Source: Euborellia annulipes
Taxonomy: Eukaryota > Arthropoda > Insecta > Dermaptera > Anisolabididae
Length of the DNA stretch: 64,000 bases
Direction of reading: 5' to 3'
NCBI GenBank assembly: GCA_023213315.1
Contig: JAKCPI010000884.1
Coordinates: forward strand, 62,001-126,000
The notes below the pieces were generated by a model. It was not told the origin of the DNA. It did not search any database and was given only the letters and a program-made list of their open reading frames with translations. This document shows positions 45,021-56,400 of the stretch, in pieces; positions within the stretch are counted from its first letter, which is position 1, and the number at the start of each line of letters is the position of its first letter. A program made the position numbers and the translations under genes.

Positions 45021-45319
45021 ATAAACAGGAGAAGGAGCAAGGTGCAGCCAAAAATAAAAAGCCTCCGATTTTTTTACAATGGGACGTTACGGGTTAATTT
45101 TATTAACCCATCTTCAGATTCTCACTTAATAAGTACGATGGGCCAACTCGCCAGCACATATAATACATAAATTTACTAGTATTACCGATGCGACCAACTC
45201 CGGGACATTAACAATTTTGAAAGACTGTAGATGGATCAATAAAATTAACCCGGAACGTCTCATTGGATTGTAAAAAATCGGAGGCTTTTTATTTTTGGCT
45301 GCTTTTTCTCCTGTTTATT
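45021..45319. repeat. Fold-back element F4
   Basis: ATAAACAGGAGAAGGAGC mirrors 'GCTTTTTCTCCTGTTTAT'. GCAGCCAAAAATAAAAAGCC mirrors 'GGCTTTTTATTTTTGGCTGC'. On the minus strand the left arm reads CTGAAGA (45117-45111), then a 7-bp stem GGGTTAA/TTAACCC, then GTAAC where other copies have GAAAC. The spacing is 20 nt. Confidence 0.78.
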
Positions 45320-45769
45320 TTAGTTAAACAAAAAAAAAAATAGTTCTGGGTATATAAATTACTTGATTTTTATTATTCAATACATTTATAATCTAAAATA
45401 TACAAATAATCAGTGAAAATTATATAGAGAGTTAGCTATCTATTTATTTTCATACAAGATCATAATCATAAGAATTATATATATATATATATATATATAT
45501 ACTGAATCGCCCAAAGGAGGCGGTAGCTCTCACTTTGGGAATCACTGGTATAAATCATGTATATATTTATAGATTCAACTCTCTCCCATCAGGACTCGGA
45601 TAGAAAACGTTTGGGAGACATTATAATTATTTGAAAATATATTCATAATAGTATCAGTTTCTTCTTTATATACAAAATAATTAAATATGTATTCTATTTT
45701 GTAGTTTTAACTTAAGATAGATGAATGAATTTCACCCCAAACCTAGCTCATTTTATGCGAATAGGGATG
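45320..45769. other. AT-rich spacer with one hAT-like end
   Basis: An (AT)n tract is at about 45475-45500. The complement of 45505-45530 reads CAGTGATTCCCAAAGTG, the usual wording of a hAT terminus, but no partner end was found. Confidence 0.4.
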
Positions 45770-45777
45770 CATTCTGC

Positions 45778-46036
45778 CAGGGGCGTATATAAAAATTTTT
45801 TTTCGGGGGGGCCCAAAGGGAAAATTTTTCTGCGGAAAATTTTTTTTTTTTAAACTAAATTTTTTTTCACACGAAATTTTTTGCGGAACATTTTTTCCTT
45901 TGCGGAACCAAAGTTTTCCATCCTGCGGAAAAATTTGTTGCGCTGATGTCTGTATATCCCTATATATGTATATGAGTTTGGGAAATTTCGGGGGGCCCGG
46001 GCCCCCCTCGCCCCCCCCCCCTTATATACGCCCCTG
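45778..46036. mobile_element. hAT-like MITE (CAGGGGCGTATATAG), copy 2
   Basis: CAGGGGCGTATATAA and TTATATACGCCCCTG termini, with an exact 8-bp TSD CATTCTGC (45770-45777 and 46037-46044). The interior is the reverse complement of the copy at 3098-3339, including GATGTCTGTATATCCCTATA. Confidence 0.87.
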
Positions 46037-46044
46037 CATTCTGC

Positions 46045-46424
46045 TATCTGTTATTATATCCTCTAAACTTCAGTCAAATACAAACATTAAAATCTTATTA
46101 TAAAATAATAATTATTAAACGTTATTTGTGATTACTTATACACATGCTAAAATAATTTATTTAATTTTATACCCTCTTAAATAAATATGTTAAAATTATT
46201 TCTTACATACGAGAGAGCAAATCTAGGTTTTAGATTATATTACTCTATATATTTTTTATTTTTTAAATAAAAATAAGAATAAAACGAACTATGTATAAAC
46301 CTTACAAAAAGAATTATTTAGGTATTTTATTAAGGTAGAAAATACATAGTTTAAACTTGATTTTAAATAAAAAAATAATTTTATTTATAAGCGATTAATG
46401 AATTGTTTTAATTTTTTCTCTATG
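46045..46424. other. AT-rich spacer
   Basis: Nothing recognised. Confidence 0.4.
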
Positions 46425-46426
46425 TA

Positions 46427-46581
46427 CAGTGAGTACCACAATTAAGACCCCACCTGGGAGTTAGAGCCTTAAGTAATTTTAATGACCGAACAATTTTCAA
46501 ATTTAAAATTATTTCACTATATACCATATAATATTTCATATATTTAACTCCCAGGTGGGGACTTAATTGTGGAGCTCACTG
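46427..46581. mobile_element. Tc1/mariner-like MITE (CAGTGAGTACCACAATTAAG)
   Basis: The termini CAGTGAGTACCACAATTAAG and 'CTTAATTGTGGAGCTCACTG' are flanked by TA on both sides (46425-46426 and 46582-46583). CCCACCTGGGAGTTA mirrors TAACTCCCAGGTGGG. TA target sites and a CAGTG start suggest Tc1/mariner. Confidence 0.78.
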
Positions 46582-46731
46582 TACCATTCTACAGTAATGT
46601 TACGTAATATTTTTCTTTTATAAAAATATATTTGAATTTTTATCAAAAATAGATCTTGATATTTATCAAAAATAACATTCAAAGTCCTCTTGGTTTCTAA
46701 CTAGTTTGAAAATCTAAGCCATATATATATA

Positions 46732-47052
46732 CAGGGCCGTAACGAGGACGTGGCAAAACAGGCGCCCGCCACGGGCGCAACTGGGCTGGGGCGCAAAACA
46801 AAGGGGATCCACCTAGTTGTGAGCTGCACCTGGTTTTTATTTTCCAACATATTGATCAGTGAGGCGCTACGAGGGAGAGATTATATTGGTGGTAAATAAA
46901 AACCACGTGTAGCTCACAACTTAGAGGGAGGGGGAGCGGAAATTCGCTTATTCGGGGGGAGGGAGGCAATTTAGAATTTGAAATATCAAAAAAAGGTTAG
47001 GAGGGGGGGGAAGTTAGACACGCCACAGGCGATTCATACCCTTGTTACGGCG

Positions 47053-47055
<3 letters not shown>
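46732..47055. mobile_element. hAT-like MITE (CAGGGCCGTAACGAGG)
   Basis: The ends are CAGGGCCGTAACGAGG and CCTTGTTACGGCGCTG. Flanking TATATATA octamers are compatible with an 8-bp TSD but lie in AT microsatellites. Inside, TTGTGAGCTGCACCTGGTTT mirrors 'AAAAACCACGTGTAGCTCAC', a second hairpin. Confidence 0.75.
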
Positions 47056-47086
<31 letters not shown>

Positions 47087-47649
47087 CTGGAAGGTTTCCG
47101 CGACCGGATGTATGCAAAGATAAGTTTTCTCGGGTGAAGTCAACTTCACCCGAGAAAACTATCTTTGCATATATATATATTGGATATGGGTGCTTAAAAA
47201 AATGTAGTCCACTAAATGAAGTACATTTTTTAACCTGTGAGGAACTGAGCCAATTTTGAAGATATTCATTAAATTGGATGAAAAATATTTTATTTAAAAA
47301 TTTAAAAACATTTACTTTTATTACTAAATACATGTCAAGAATATATGCCATAGAAGAAAAGAATTTTTTTACTCATTTACAAACTTGTTCATATAACAAT
47401 ATTTTTAAAGTCCTAAAGACTAAATTATCCAGAAATAAATTTCTTGTTATATTATATCTTGTAATAACAATACAATAAATTAAATATTTATTAATACAAT
47501 AAATATTTCAAATTATCATTACCTCTTGTACATATTTTAAATTTTAGCATTGTTTATATTTGAAAGCTGGCTTAAATAATTTCTTACTAGCAATAAAATT
47601 ATCCATTTCTCTAATTGGAAAAATATATAATTCATTTCTGTTCTACTTT

Positions 47650-48011
47650 TAGGCTGAACGAATACCAATTGAGCATAATGCTCTTTATCCAAGAGCAAAA
47701 CGTTTTGCTCAATGACAACGCACACCGATTAGGCAAAATGTTTTACCATTGGGAATTTTTGCCTTATCGGTGTGCGTTGGCATTTTTTGCTAAATGGGTG
47801 AACATTTTATCCAATGCCAACGCCCACCGATTGAGCAAAAAACTCAATGGCAAAACATTTTGTTCAATGATGTCGAATGCTCAATTGTGTTTTGCCTCCT
47901 CAGTGTGCGCTGACCCATTGAAAAGAATTGAAAAAACAGTTTTAGGCACGATTAGTCAAAAAACATTTTGCTCAAGAGCGTTTTTGCTCAATTGGTGTGC
48001 GTTCAGCCTTA
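47650..48011. mobile_element. TIR element built of GCTCAAT/ATTGAGC palindromes
   Basis: The left end, TAGGCTGAACGAATACCAAT then TGAGCA, mirrors the right end, TGCTCAATTGGTGTGCGTTC then AGCCTTA. The interior alternates TTTTGCTCAAT and its complement with GCACACCGATT blocks. The long frame over it (47615-48211) reflects the repeat, and its translation shows no domain. Confidence 0.7.
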
Positions 48012-48105
48012 GTAACAATTTGTGTGGCTGTTTCAAATTACTATTGATACGTGTTGACTCCATTGACTGGAGAGAGTTTTATATATATATATATATATAT
48101 ATATA

Positions 48106-48399
48106 CATGGGCGTACCCAGCGGGGGCAGGGAGTGCAGCTGCCCCCCCCCCCCCCTAGAAGCAAAAAAAAATGTTTATAAAGTGATGAAACGAAACAAAA
48201 TTGGTGGATGACGATGGGGAGTGATTTTTTTGTTAGAACTCGAGGGTTTTTAGGCCTTTAATTCGAAGGCTTTTCCCCTCTATATGAAAAATAGCTATGT
48301 CACAATCTGGAAGACCATGATTTGCCCCCCCCCCCCCTGGATGACCACGATCTGACCATGCCCCCCCCCCCCCTAGATTTGATCCTAGGTACGCCCATG
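48106..48399. mobile_element. hAT-like MITE (CATGGGCGTACC)
   Basis: CATGGGCGTACCCAG and CTAGGTACGCCCATG are inverted ends. The neighbours are AT repeats, so the target duplication can only be matched 7 of 8. The interior has several C tracts of 13-15. Confidence 0.6.
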
Positions 48400-48504
48400 T
48401 ATATACACTTCTACTCACCAATCTGAAGGTAATTGGACAATAGACTATATTTAATAGCATTATTCGTCGAATTATTTTTTTCCAATACCTCTTTTTTTTC
48501 TATC

Positions 48505-48600
48505 AAAATTCACAGAAAATTTCATCATAATTGGTTCAGTCGTTTAGGAGGAGTTCAGTCACATACACACGTACAGAAGAATTATATATATAAAGATATT
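48505..48600 (+). repeat. LINE-like 3' end
   Basis: ATTGGTTCAGTCGTTTAGGA, 'GGAGTTCAGTCACATACAC', ACGTACAGAAGAATTATATA and ATAAAGA match the 3' segment at 16545-16620. An RTE/CR1-type origin is inferred. Confidence 0.5.
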
Positions 48601-48615
48601 AACATATACATATAG

Positions 48616-48903
48616 GGGAGCGTACAAGTATTACGTAACGTAATTTGGGAGAGGGGGTCTCGTAAAACATTACCATGCATTACAAGGGGGGAGGGGTTGA
48701 ATAACGCGTTACGTAACTGGTATTTTAGCGACTTTCCGATTCTTTGCGCAACATAATTGTGATTTTTAGATAAAAATGGCCACTTGAGCGTTACGTAACG
48801 TCTAGGGGGGTCCAGAAAAATGTTACGGCGCGTTACATGGGGGTGGGAGAGGGGGGGGTCAAAAATCTTCGAAAATTGCCTTACGTAATACTTGTACGCT
48901 CCC
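48616..48903. mobile_element. TIR element (GGGAGCGTACAAGTATTACG), TAG target site
   Basis: GGGAGCGTACAAGTATTACG and 'TACGTAATACTTGTACGCTCCC' (right end at 48903) are inverted. The 3-bp flanks TAG (48613-48615 and 48904-48906) fit PIF/Harbinger-type insertion. The interior repeats GTTACGTAACG and AGGGGGG. It has split a family M left end: 48590-48612 and 48904-48925 join to AGGTAAGAGAAAGTA. Confidence 0.75.
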
Positions 48904-48929
48904 TAGGTAAGAGAAAGTAAAAAAAATTT

Positions 48930-49034
48930 GGTATCCAAATGGCTTAAATAAAATCATCGTTCTGCCTGGGGTCCGAACCAGGGAATATTCGGTATAGAAG
49001 GTAGGCACGCTACCAACTACAACAAGCCCGGGGA
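48930..49034 (-). mobile_element. SINE-A copy 5 (head and body, reverse)
   Basis: TTGGTATCCAAATGGCTTAA, 'GGGGTCCGAACCAGGGAAT', 'GCACGCTACCAACTACAAC' and the terminal AAGCCCGGGG. Confidence 0.75.
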
Positions 49035-50259
49035 CATTTTTTAATTTAACTTACTAGCGCCAAATGAGTTTTGTCTGACTGTCGCCAGAGCGCAGCAGCT
49101 TACTTCCAAACAGATTAATTAAAACAACGCTAATTGTAAAATATTGAAATTTTGTATTATTAATTAAAAGAAATGAATTAAATACGTCATGAATTCAATA
49201 ATATTTTGACTGTAAGTCTAAATTTTTTACATTTTAATATTTCATATTTTTTTTCCTAACCAACTGGCAACGTATTGTCAAATGTTTGACAAAGTAGTTC
49301 ATTAACCTACTCTTTAAATAAATATTACTTCAAATTCGGTATAAAATTTCAAAAGTATTATTTTTTTTTATTTTATACTAATTGAGATTTGATATATATT
49401 AATTTTTAAATTACTTTTAAAATAATCTTTTAGCAAAGTATAAAAATCGATTAACCTCTTTTTTTCTTTTATTGGTTAAATTTTAAAAATATTTTTTTAT
49501 TTTACTTTTTATTATACTTTATAAACAATATTTCTTACCCTTTCTTATTAATCTATACATTAATAATTACTGATAGAACAAGATTCCTTTCTTTTTCAAA
49601 TATTTTAAACAATGTATGAATGTATTCTTTCTTTTACAATAATAAACATATATATATATATATATATATTTTAATTTCCTTGATTAATATCACAAATTAA
49701 CTAATGATTATAGATTTAAACATAATATATATACATATGTTATTTTTATTTTAAATAAAATATAAAGCTTTTAAGTGGAATCATCCAAAAACGGCTAGGG
49801 CGTTACATAGTGCGTTTGATTTGAAATTAAATATTTTTTAACCAATTTATGCATTATTTTTACATATAAAGTTAAATACATTTTTACTTTCTCTTACCCT
49901 ATATATGAAATATATATAGAGAGAAAGTATTTTTTATTCATTTCAACTTCTTTATAAGCCTTCCTTGCAATTTCACGATTCATCAAAATATACATTGATT
50001 TTCTTAAATCAATTTTTTTTTTTGTTTTAATTAAAATAAAAAAGTTCTGAAGACTAGATCTAGAGGAAAAGGATAAAGAATGAGCATTTGTAACTCACAA
50101 TCTTCAGTTGGGCAAACATCACTCTAAATTATCTTTTCCCCTTTGAAAAATTTCATAGCTACATTGATTCAATAAGTTTTCTATAAAATTACAAAAAGAC
50201 ACTTTTTATTATACAGTATTTATTAATATGGCGATTTTATTTTTTTTTTTTTTTTTCAG
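49035..50259. other. Spacer upstream of the RASSF gene
   Basis: AT-rich; it includes a solo left-end palindrome of family M (49881-49929). A more GC-balanced patch at 49045-49110 (ACTAGCGCCAAATGAGTTTT) could hold the promoter or an untranslated exon. That is inference only. Confidence 0.35.
50240..50259 (+). promoter_or_regulatory. Candidate splice acceptor of a RASSF 5' untranslated exon
   Basis: A long T tract ending in CAG (AG at 50258-50259) lies 157 bp before the RASSF start codon, as expected if the first coding exon is preceded by a non-coding exon. No upstream donor is assigned. Confidence 0.35.
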
Positions 50260-50416
50260 ATTCTGTGATGACTTATTTAAAAATCTCTGCCATGACATTC
50301 ATAATGGCAACTCAACCAATCCTTAGCAATATAATTACAAAAAGACCTTGATGATGAATATTTTAATGTACAATAAATAGAGTTATTATCCCTAGTCTTA
50401 TTTCACTAATTTATAA

Positions 50417-53400
50417 ATGGAGTTAAAAGTGTGGGTGGAAGGAATTCAAAGGATTGTATGTGGAGTGACTGAAAATACCACCTGTCAGGTAAGACATAAA
50501 CATCCTCATCAACCCTTATAATCATTCCCAAGAAATTTAATTGCTGATCCATATAAAGTTTCTTTTGTATTTTTAAGTTATCGAATCTAAACTTGAAGAT
50601 TTAAAAACAAAAATATACTTCCTTTATCTTTTTATATAAACATATAAATAATTAAAAATTTTAAAATGCTTCAAATTCCAGGATGTAGTATATGCTTTGG
50701 CCCATGCGACAGGAAAAACGGGGCGTTTTACCTTAATTGAACGATGGAGAAATAATGAAAGACTTCTGGCCCCACAGGATCATCCTTTAAGGGTAATTTT
50801 TTTATTTGAATTTTAAATTAAAAGAAATCTGCCTTTTTTTCTTCTTCAAACTAATAATTAGTTACAAACCCCCCTCCCTCTCGAGTTCTCAAATTGGAGT
50901 ATATTAAATTAGGAAAATATATTTAACTTTTTTTTTGTTATTATAAAGCAATATACTGTGTTATATATATATGTAATTTTTATATAAAATGAAGCCGATA
51001 TTGTTTAGTAAATGGGGTAAGGTCAATTTGCATTTTGTTATTTCCTATTCTATTAACCAAATTATATCTTCCGAATATGAATGAAAGGAGATAAGATATA
51101 GTACCATGTGTTTTTCGTTTTACTTGAAAATGTTGATTGTATAATTAGTTCAAAGATATATGATGTGCCAGTTACATTTATATCATTGATAAAAAAGAAA
51201 AGAAAAACAATATTAAACATTTAATTTGAAATTAAAAAAATAAATTTGAAATGGTTAAAATAAAATTTTACTATGACTGTTTTCAATCAAAACTTTGTCG
51301 GAATATTCCAAATTTGAACTGAGAAAGAGCTATCGTTTAAACTGGACGGAATTATTTTATTTTTGAAATATTTCATGACCACTCATTTTTAAAAAGATTT
51401 TTTTTCTGGCTCCATAAAGTTTCATATGAATAGAATGATGTTAAATTTTTTCTCCAAAATTGTTCATCCGATTTTTATTGGACTGTAGTGTATATCAATT
51501 ATAATAAATGCCTATTTTGATAAACTGGAAAAAGTAAATAAAATTATGTAATTAATTTGTTTAAATCCAAAATGAAGATTTATAGTTTTATTTGATTAAA
51601 CAAACATTCTAATTAGCTATCAGATTAAGGTGACTGTAGATATCAGTTGATATAGGACAGACGAGTTGGCAGCCAATATGTGAGCTTCTATCAAGGGCGG
51701 ATACAAGGGCGGGGGGTAAAGGGGGTAATCCCCCCCCCCGAGTTTTGAAAAAAATACATTTTTTTTTTCGAAAAAAAAAATGTATTTTGAATGTAAAATT
51801 TTAAAAATTAATACTTACAAATTTGATTTGTATTTATATTCTGGCAAACAAGTACAGAATGCGCCTTTAAATTACCGAAATTAAGAAAAAATAGTGTGCT
51901 GTGCGACGTTACACACCAGATTACCCCCCCCCCCCCGAGAAACACCTCTGGATCCGCCCTTGGCTTCTATGATAAATAAAAACTCTCAATTGTTGAAACC
52001 TTTCGCCTTAGTAAATAAAGCAGAAGTTGGGCTCTCTGGCCTTCTTAGTGTAGCGGTTAGCATGCTGTCCATCTGTACCAAGAGTCGCGGGTTCGCATGC
52101 AGTCTCATGCGACAAAAATTGATTTCAAATTAATTGGCAACTAATAAATTGAAATAGAGGCGAGGTATAAATGGCCTCCTATGCCAAAAAAGAATAAACT
52201 TGAATAAATAAATAAAAAAAAAATAAAATAAAGCAGAAACGTTTCAATAATGGAGAGTTTTTCTTTAATATAGAGGCTCACTGCCAACTCCTCTGCCCTC
52301 ACAAACATTCTAATTGTTGTTTGTTCATTTCTTTGACTTTATTTTGTGATTCATATTTGACATACTATTCAAAAAATTTTATAGGGCCATTCAAAATAAC
52401 TTACCCGACCGAAGATTCCCAGACCTAATCTATTAATATGTTTTTGTTTAACATGCAGATTTTAACAAAATGGGGTGAATATTCAAATGATGTTCAACTA
52501 ATTCTACAACGATCGGCAATAGAGCCTCCACCTCTCGTCACATCGCCCCAACATCCTCAACAGAATGTCTCACCTGTGCATACATCGGCATTAAAACCAA
52601 CACCCAAGTCACCTCCTCCAGCACCAGCTGTCGTTGGACCCCCTCGAACTACCAAAGGAGGTGTCCTGGAATCTCCATCATCTGCTTATCCTCTTCATGG
52701 ATTCACCCCAACAGCTACTCCAAATTCTACCACTTCTAATAATAATGCCGAAGGTCTCACTGGAATTGTCACACCAGAACGAAATAAGGATATTCGCAAA
52801 TCATTAACATTCAGTGGTGGACATCATGGAAGTTCACGTGGCGGAAGACCTCTGGAAGTTCGCCATGACCAACAAGTAAACTAATCTTTTATTCATCTTA
52901 TTAACCAATACATTTTATTAAAGTTGATTTGATTTGAATTAAAGATGGTTTTAAAATAATATCTATGCAAATATAAAACATCAAACAATATACACTGCTC
53001 GTCAAAAAAAAAAACATGATATTGTAATTTATTTAACATTTAATTTGAAATAACTTATACATTTCTAAGTAAATCTAACACAAATTCATATCATTTTAAT
53101 AAATTATTAAAATTTAAATAAAACAAAGAAAAAAATGTCGGAATTTTTTTATCAACTTCAAATTTCTAAAATTAAAAAAAATCTATTCATTTCAGATTTT
53201 CTCTGTCTATTTTATTGAAAATTCTTATAAAAACAAAATTTTTAATTAATATCCAACAAAACATATCGAGATTAATGTTGATTTGTCCCTCAAATTTGAA
53301 GTTAGAGTATCATTCATCATCATCAGGTAGATCAGAACAGGATTTTTTAAGAAGAACCAAAATGTTACGTTTTTTTTTTTTTTTTGATGCGCAGTGTATT

Positions 53401-56400
53401 ATAGTAAATTGATAATAATTGTAATTGCTGTTAAGGCATAAGTAGTTATATTTGTGGTACTTTACATTCTCATAGTCCATTATTTGAAAAATACCATTTT
53501 AAATAAACTACAGTAGTTGAGTTTTTAAAATTTTTAACTTCGAAATAAAATAAAAACCTCAACCGTTTTCAATAAGAATAAAAAGAACTGCGTTTAGAAT
53601 TTACTTTCATTCGATTCAACAAAAAATAATAGGTAGCTTACGATTATTAACTCATACTATGTATGAAGAGTCGGTCATACGAGGTATTTATTGGACCGTG
53701 CAGGATAGTTGGAGTTTTTGCCTAGAATCGAGAGAGCCCCTCTTATCTCGGAAATATTATTTTAAGACTATTTTCAACATTTGCTTTAAGTCAATTATTT
53801 TTCATTTGCGGAGATTAATTAATTTTTACAAATTATATAATCAGACATTTAATATAAACATTTATTCACTTTCTTTATAATTTAGAATAATCTTATGCAA
53901 TGTGAAATTTTGAATCATTATTAAATTAATTCTTTATATTCTTACACAGTCTAATTAATACTAATTAATAATAATTTCTCCTTTATGCTAATTGGAAAGT
54001 ATATTTTTCTCGGGATACATTCATTTTTAGTTAAGAAGTTAGTAAATGTGTTAATCTTCTCTCCAACTTACTGTATTTATTTTAAATACTTATTTCTTAT
54101 TTCATCTTTCCACAAATTTATGGTAAACTAAATTTTATTTCAATTGTTTGCACAAAAATGTTCTCTTCGTGACTATTATTTTAAAACGAATACATTTTTG
54201 GAATTTTTTATGATCAAATCCATTCGCTCATATTATTCCACTTGCAAGGGAAGTTTAAGAAAAACACTGAATTTTTTCTTTTTTTCTTATCTGTCTTTTA
54301 TTTATCACTCCTTACCTCATAATTATGAATTAAATCACATTTGCAGCAACACACACTTTTTACTCACACACATACACACAGTCTTTCTAAATTATTTATT
54401 TTTATTGTTACAGATGACATTGCCCAGATCAGATGAAGACAGTAGCTCTCCACATGCTCCTGTAAATACTTCCTATTCCAGTGATGGCACGGCATCACCT
54501 TTTAGTTACCGAGGTGGCCCTACAGGCGGCAGCAAACGTGAAGCACCTCCTTACCGAGAACCACCTCGTCCCCTCTCCCCTCCCCCATCTCAACAACCAC
54601 CGGTGCAGCATCAACCTCAACAACAACCTCCACCCTATCGAGATCCGCCTCCTCCTGCGTTACATTCTCCGGCTAAAAGAAATAATACACCTCCATTGGC
54701 TGCTGCATCATCTATAAATGCTCAAAAACCGGCAAGTTTATCCTCATCTTCGCCATCGCATGAATCTCCAACGCCACCGCCTTCAACAACTTCAGGAAAT
54801 GCATCAAATAAATCAATTCCTAAACCTAAACGAAATTTACTCAAGGTATTTGTTTATATATATAAATAAATATGAATTTATTTTAATAAAAAATTTGAGC
54901 AAATATGATTTTAAGACAAAATTTTAAATATAAAATTCAATTAAGGATATCTTTTGAAATAAAATTAATTGCAACAGGATTTTCAACAGACTCAGCCTCT
55001 TGACAATGAGCCACCTCGCGAAACTGTTCTATATAATGCCCAATATCGAGATCTTATTCGTTTGGTCAACTTTCAACGAGAGAAACTTGCCAGTCAACAA
55101 GCTGAATTGAATAAAGTAAGTTTTTTTTTATATTTGTCGTTATTAATAATTTAAACTAAATAATATTTGTAACATTCCAAAAATGGAATTATTAATGAAA
55201 ATTGGTATTATTTTAGTTCGATGCTGAAATTGCTTTTTGGGAAGGAAAAACTAGGGAACATCAACACCAAATGGATTTTCTTGCCCAAGAAGCGGCTAGG
55301 ATAGAAATGGCATCTCGTCAGAGTGAAGAACAAGTAATTATTTCCCAATTTTTTTATTTTTCAATGGATAAATAAGAGCTTATTTAATAGTTTTCAAAAC
55401 CTTTAATATTAAATGTCTCGAATCCTAATTGGTAAGTCATAACACCATAACAGTGATATACAGGATAGTCAAACCAAAATAAACTAATTTTATTAGGTCA
55501 AATTTTCATGATTTACATGATTGAAAATAAACACAATGTGTAGAGAATCTCAGAAAATTTTATTACCAAAAGAAAAAAAGAAAAATAAACTCATTTAAAT
55601 AATGAGCAATGCCCTTGACCTGTGGCTTAGAGAGAAGACACTAGCTTCTCGCTCCGGGTTTCCGAGTTCGCTTCCCGTCCCAAGCGAGAAAAATGTATTT
55701 CATTTCAATTGAATACAAATCATTTGAAATAAATAGAGATGGGATCTAAATGGCCTTAGATGCCGAAAAAGACCTAAAAAAAAAAATAAATAAAAATAAT
55801 GACCACCGATTGTAATGTACTTTTCCAGGAGGTCGTTAAGGTTTGTTATGAATTTTTAATCCCTTATCTTGAAGAAAATGAAAGCGCTGACAGCATCTGG
55901 TTTCACAGGACTGAGCTACAGCTCACATGGCAAGGAATTCTATGAATTTTCTGAGAGCAACTTTTCAGACTACACCCTCTGTGATTTCTCTTTGGGGCTA
56001 CCTGAAATCTAAAGTGTCAAACCAAAAACCATCCAAGAATTAAAGGAATCCGTCAGAAATGAAATCCAGTCGATATGGTGCAGAGAGTCATGACAAACTT
56101 TAATGGTCGCCTGGAAGAGTGCATTGCAAATGAGGGTTGTCATTTAAATTTTTTCTCATATATACAATTTATTTCTAAAGTCTAATGGCCACTCCAGCCG
56201 AATAGACTATAACTATCAATAAAATAAAATAAATCAATTTAAAGGAGTCAAACGGAAACCTATGAGTTATGATATTTTATTTTTTTTAATTCTTTTTATT
56301 CTAAGGACGGTCTGCCAAAAATAAATAATTTTGCGTATTATCCGTTTATGTTTAGATATTTCGATCCCAGTAAGATGGAATCATCCTAAGTTCAAGCAAC

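Noticed and set aside
47615..48211. 198-codon + strand open frame
   Set aside because: It lies over a TIR element of alternating short inverted repeats and runs into an AT microsatellite and C tract; the composition explains the openness.
54144..54413. N-terminal extension of the frame covering RASSF exon 4
   Set aside because: This part lies upstream of the TTGTTACAG acceptor at 54413 and reads as AT-rich intron; phase 0 joins exon 3 to 54414.
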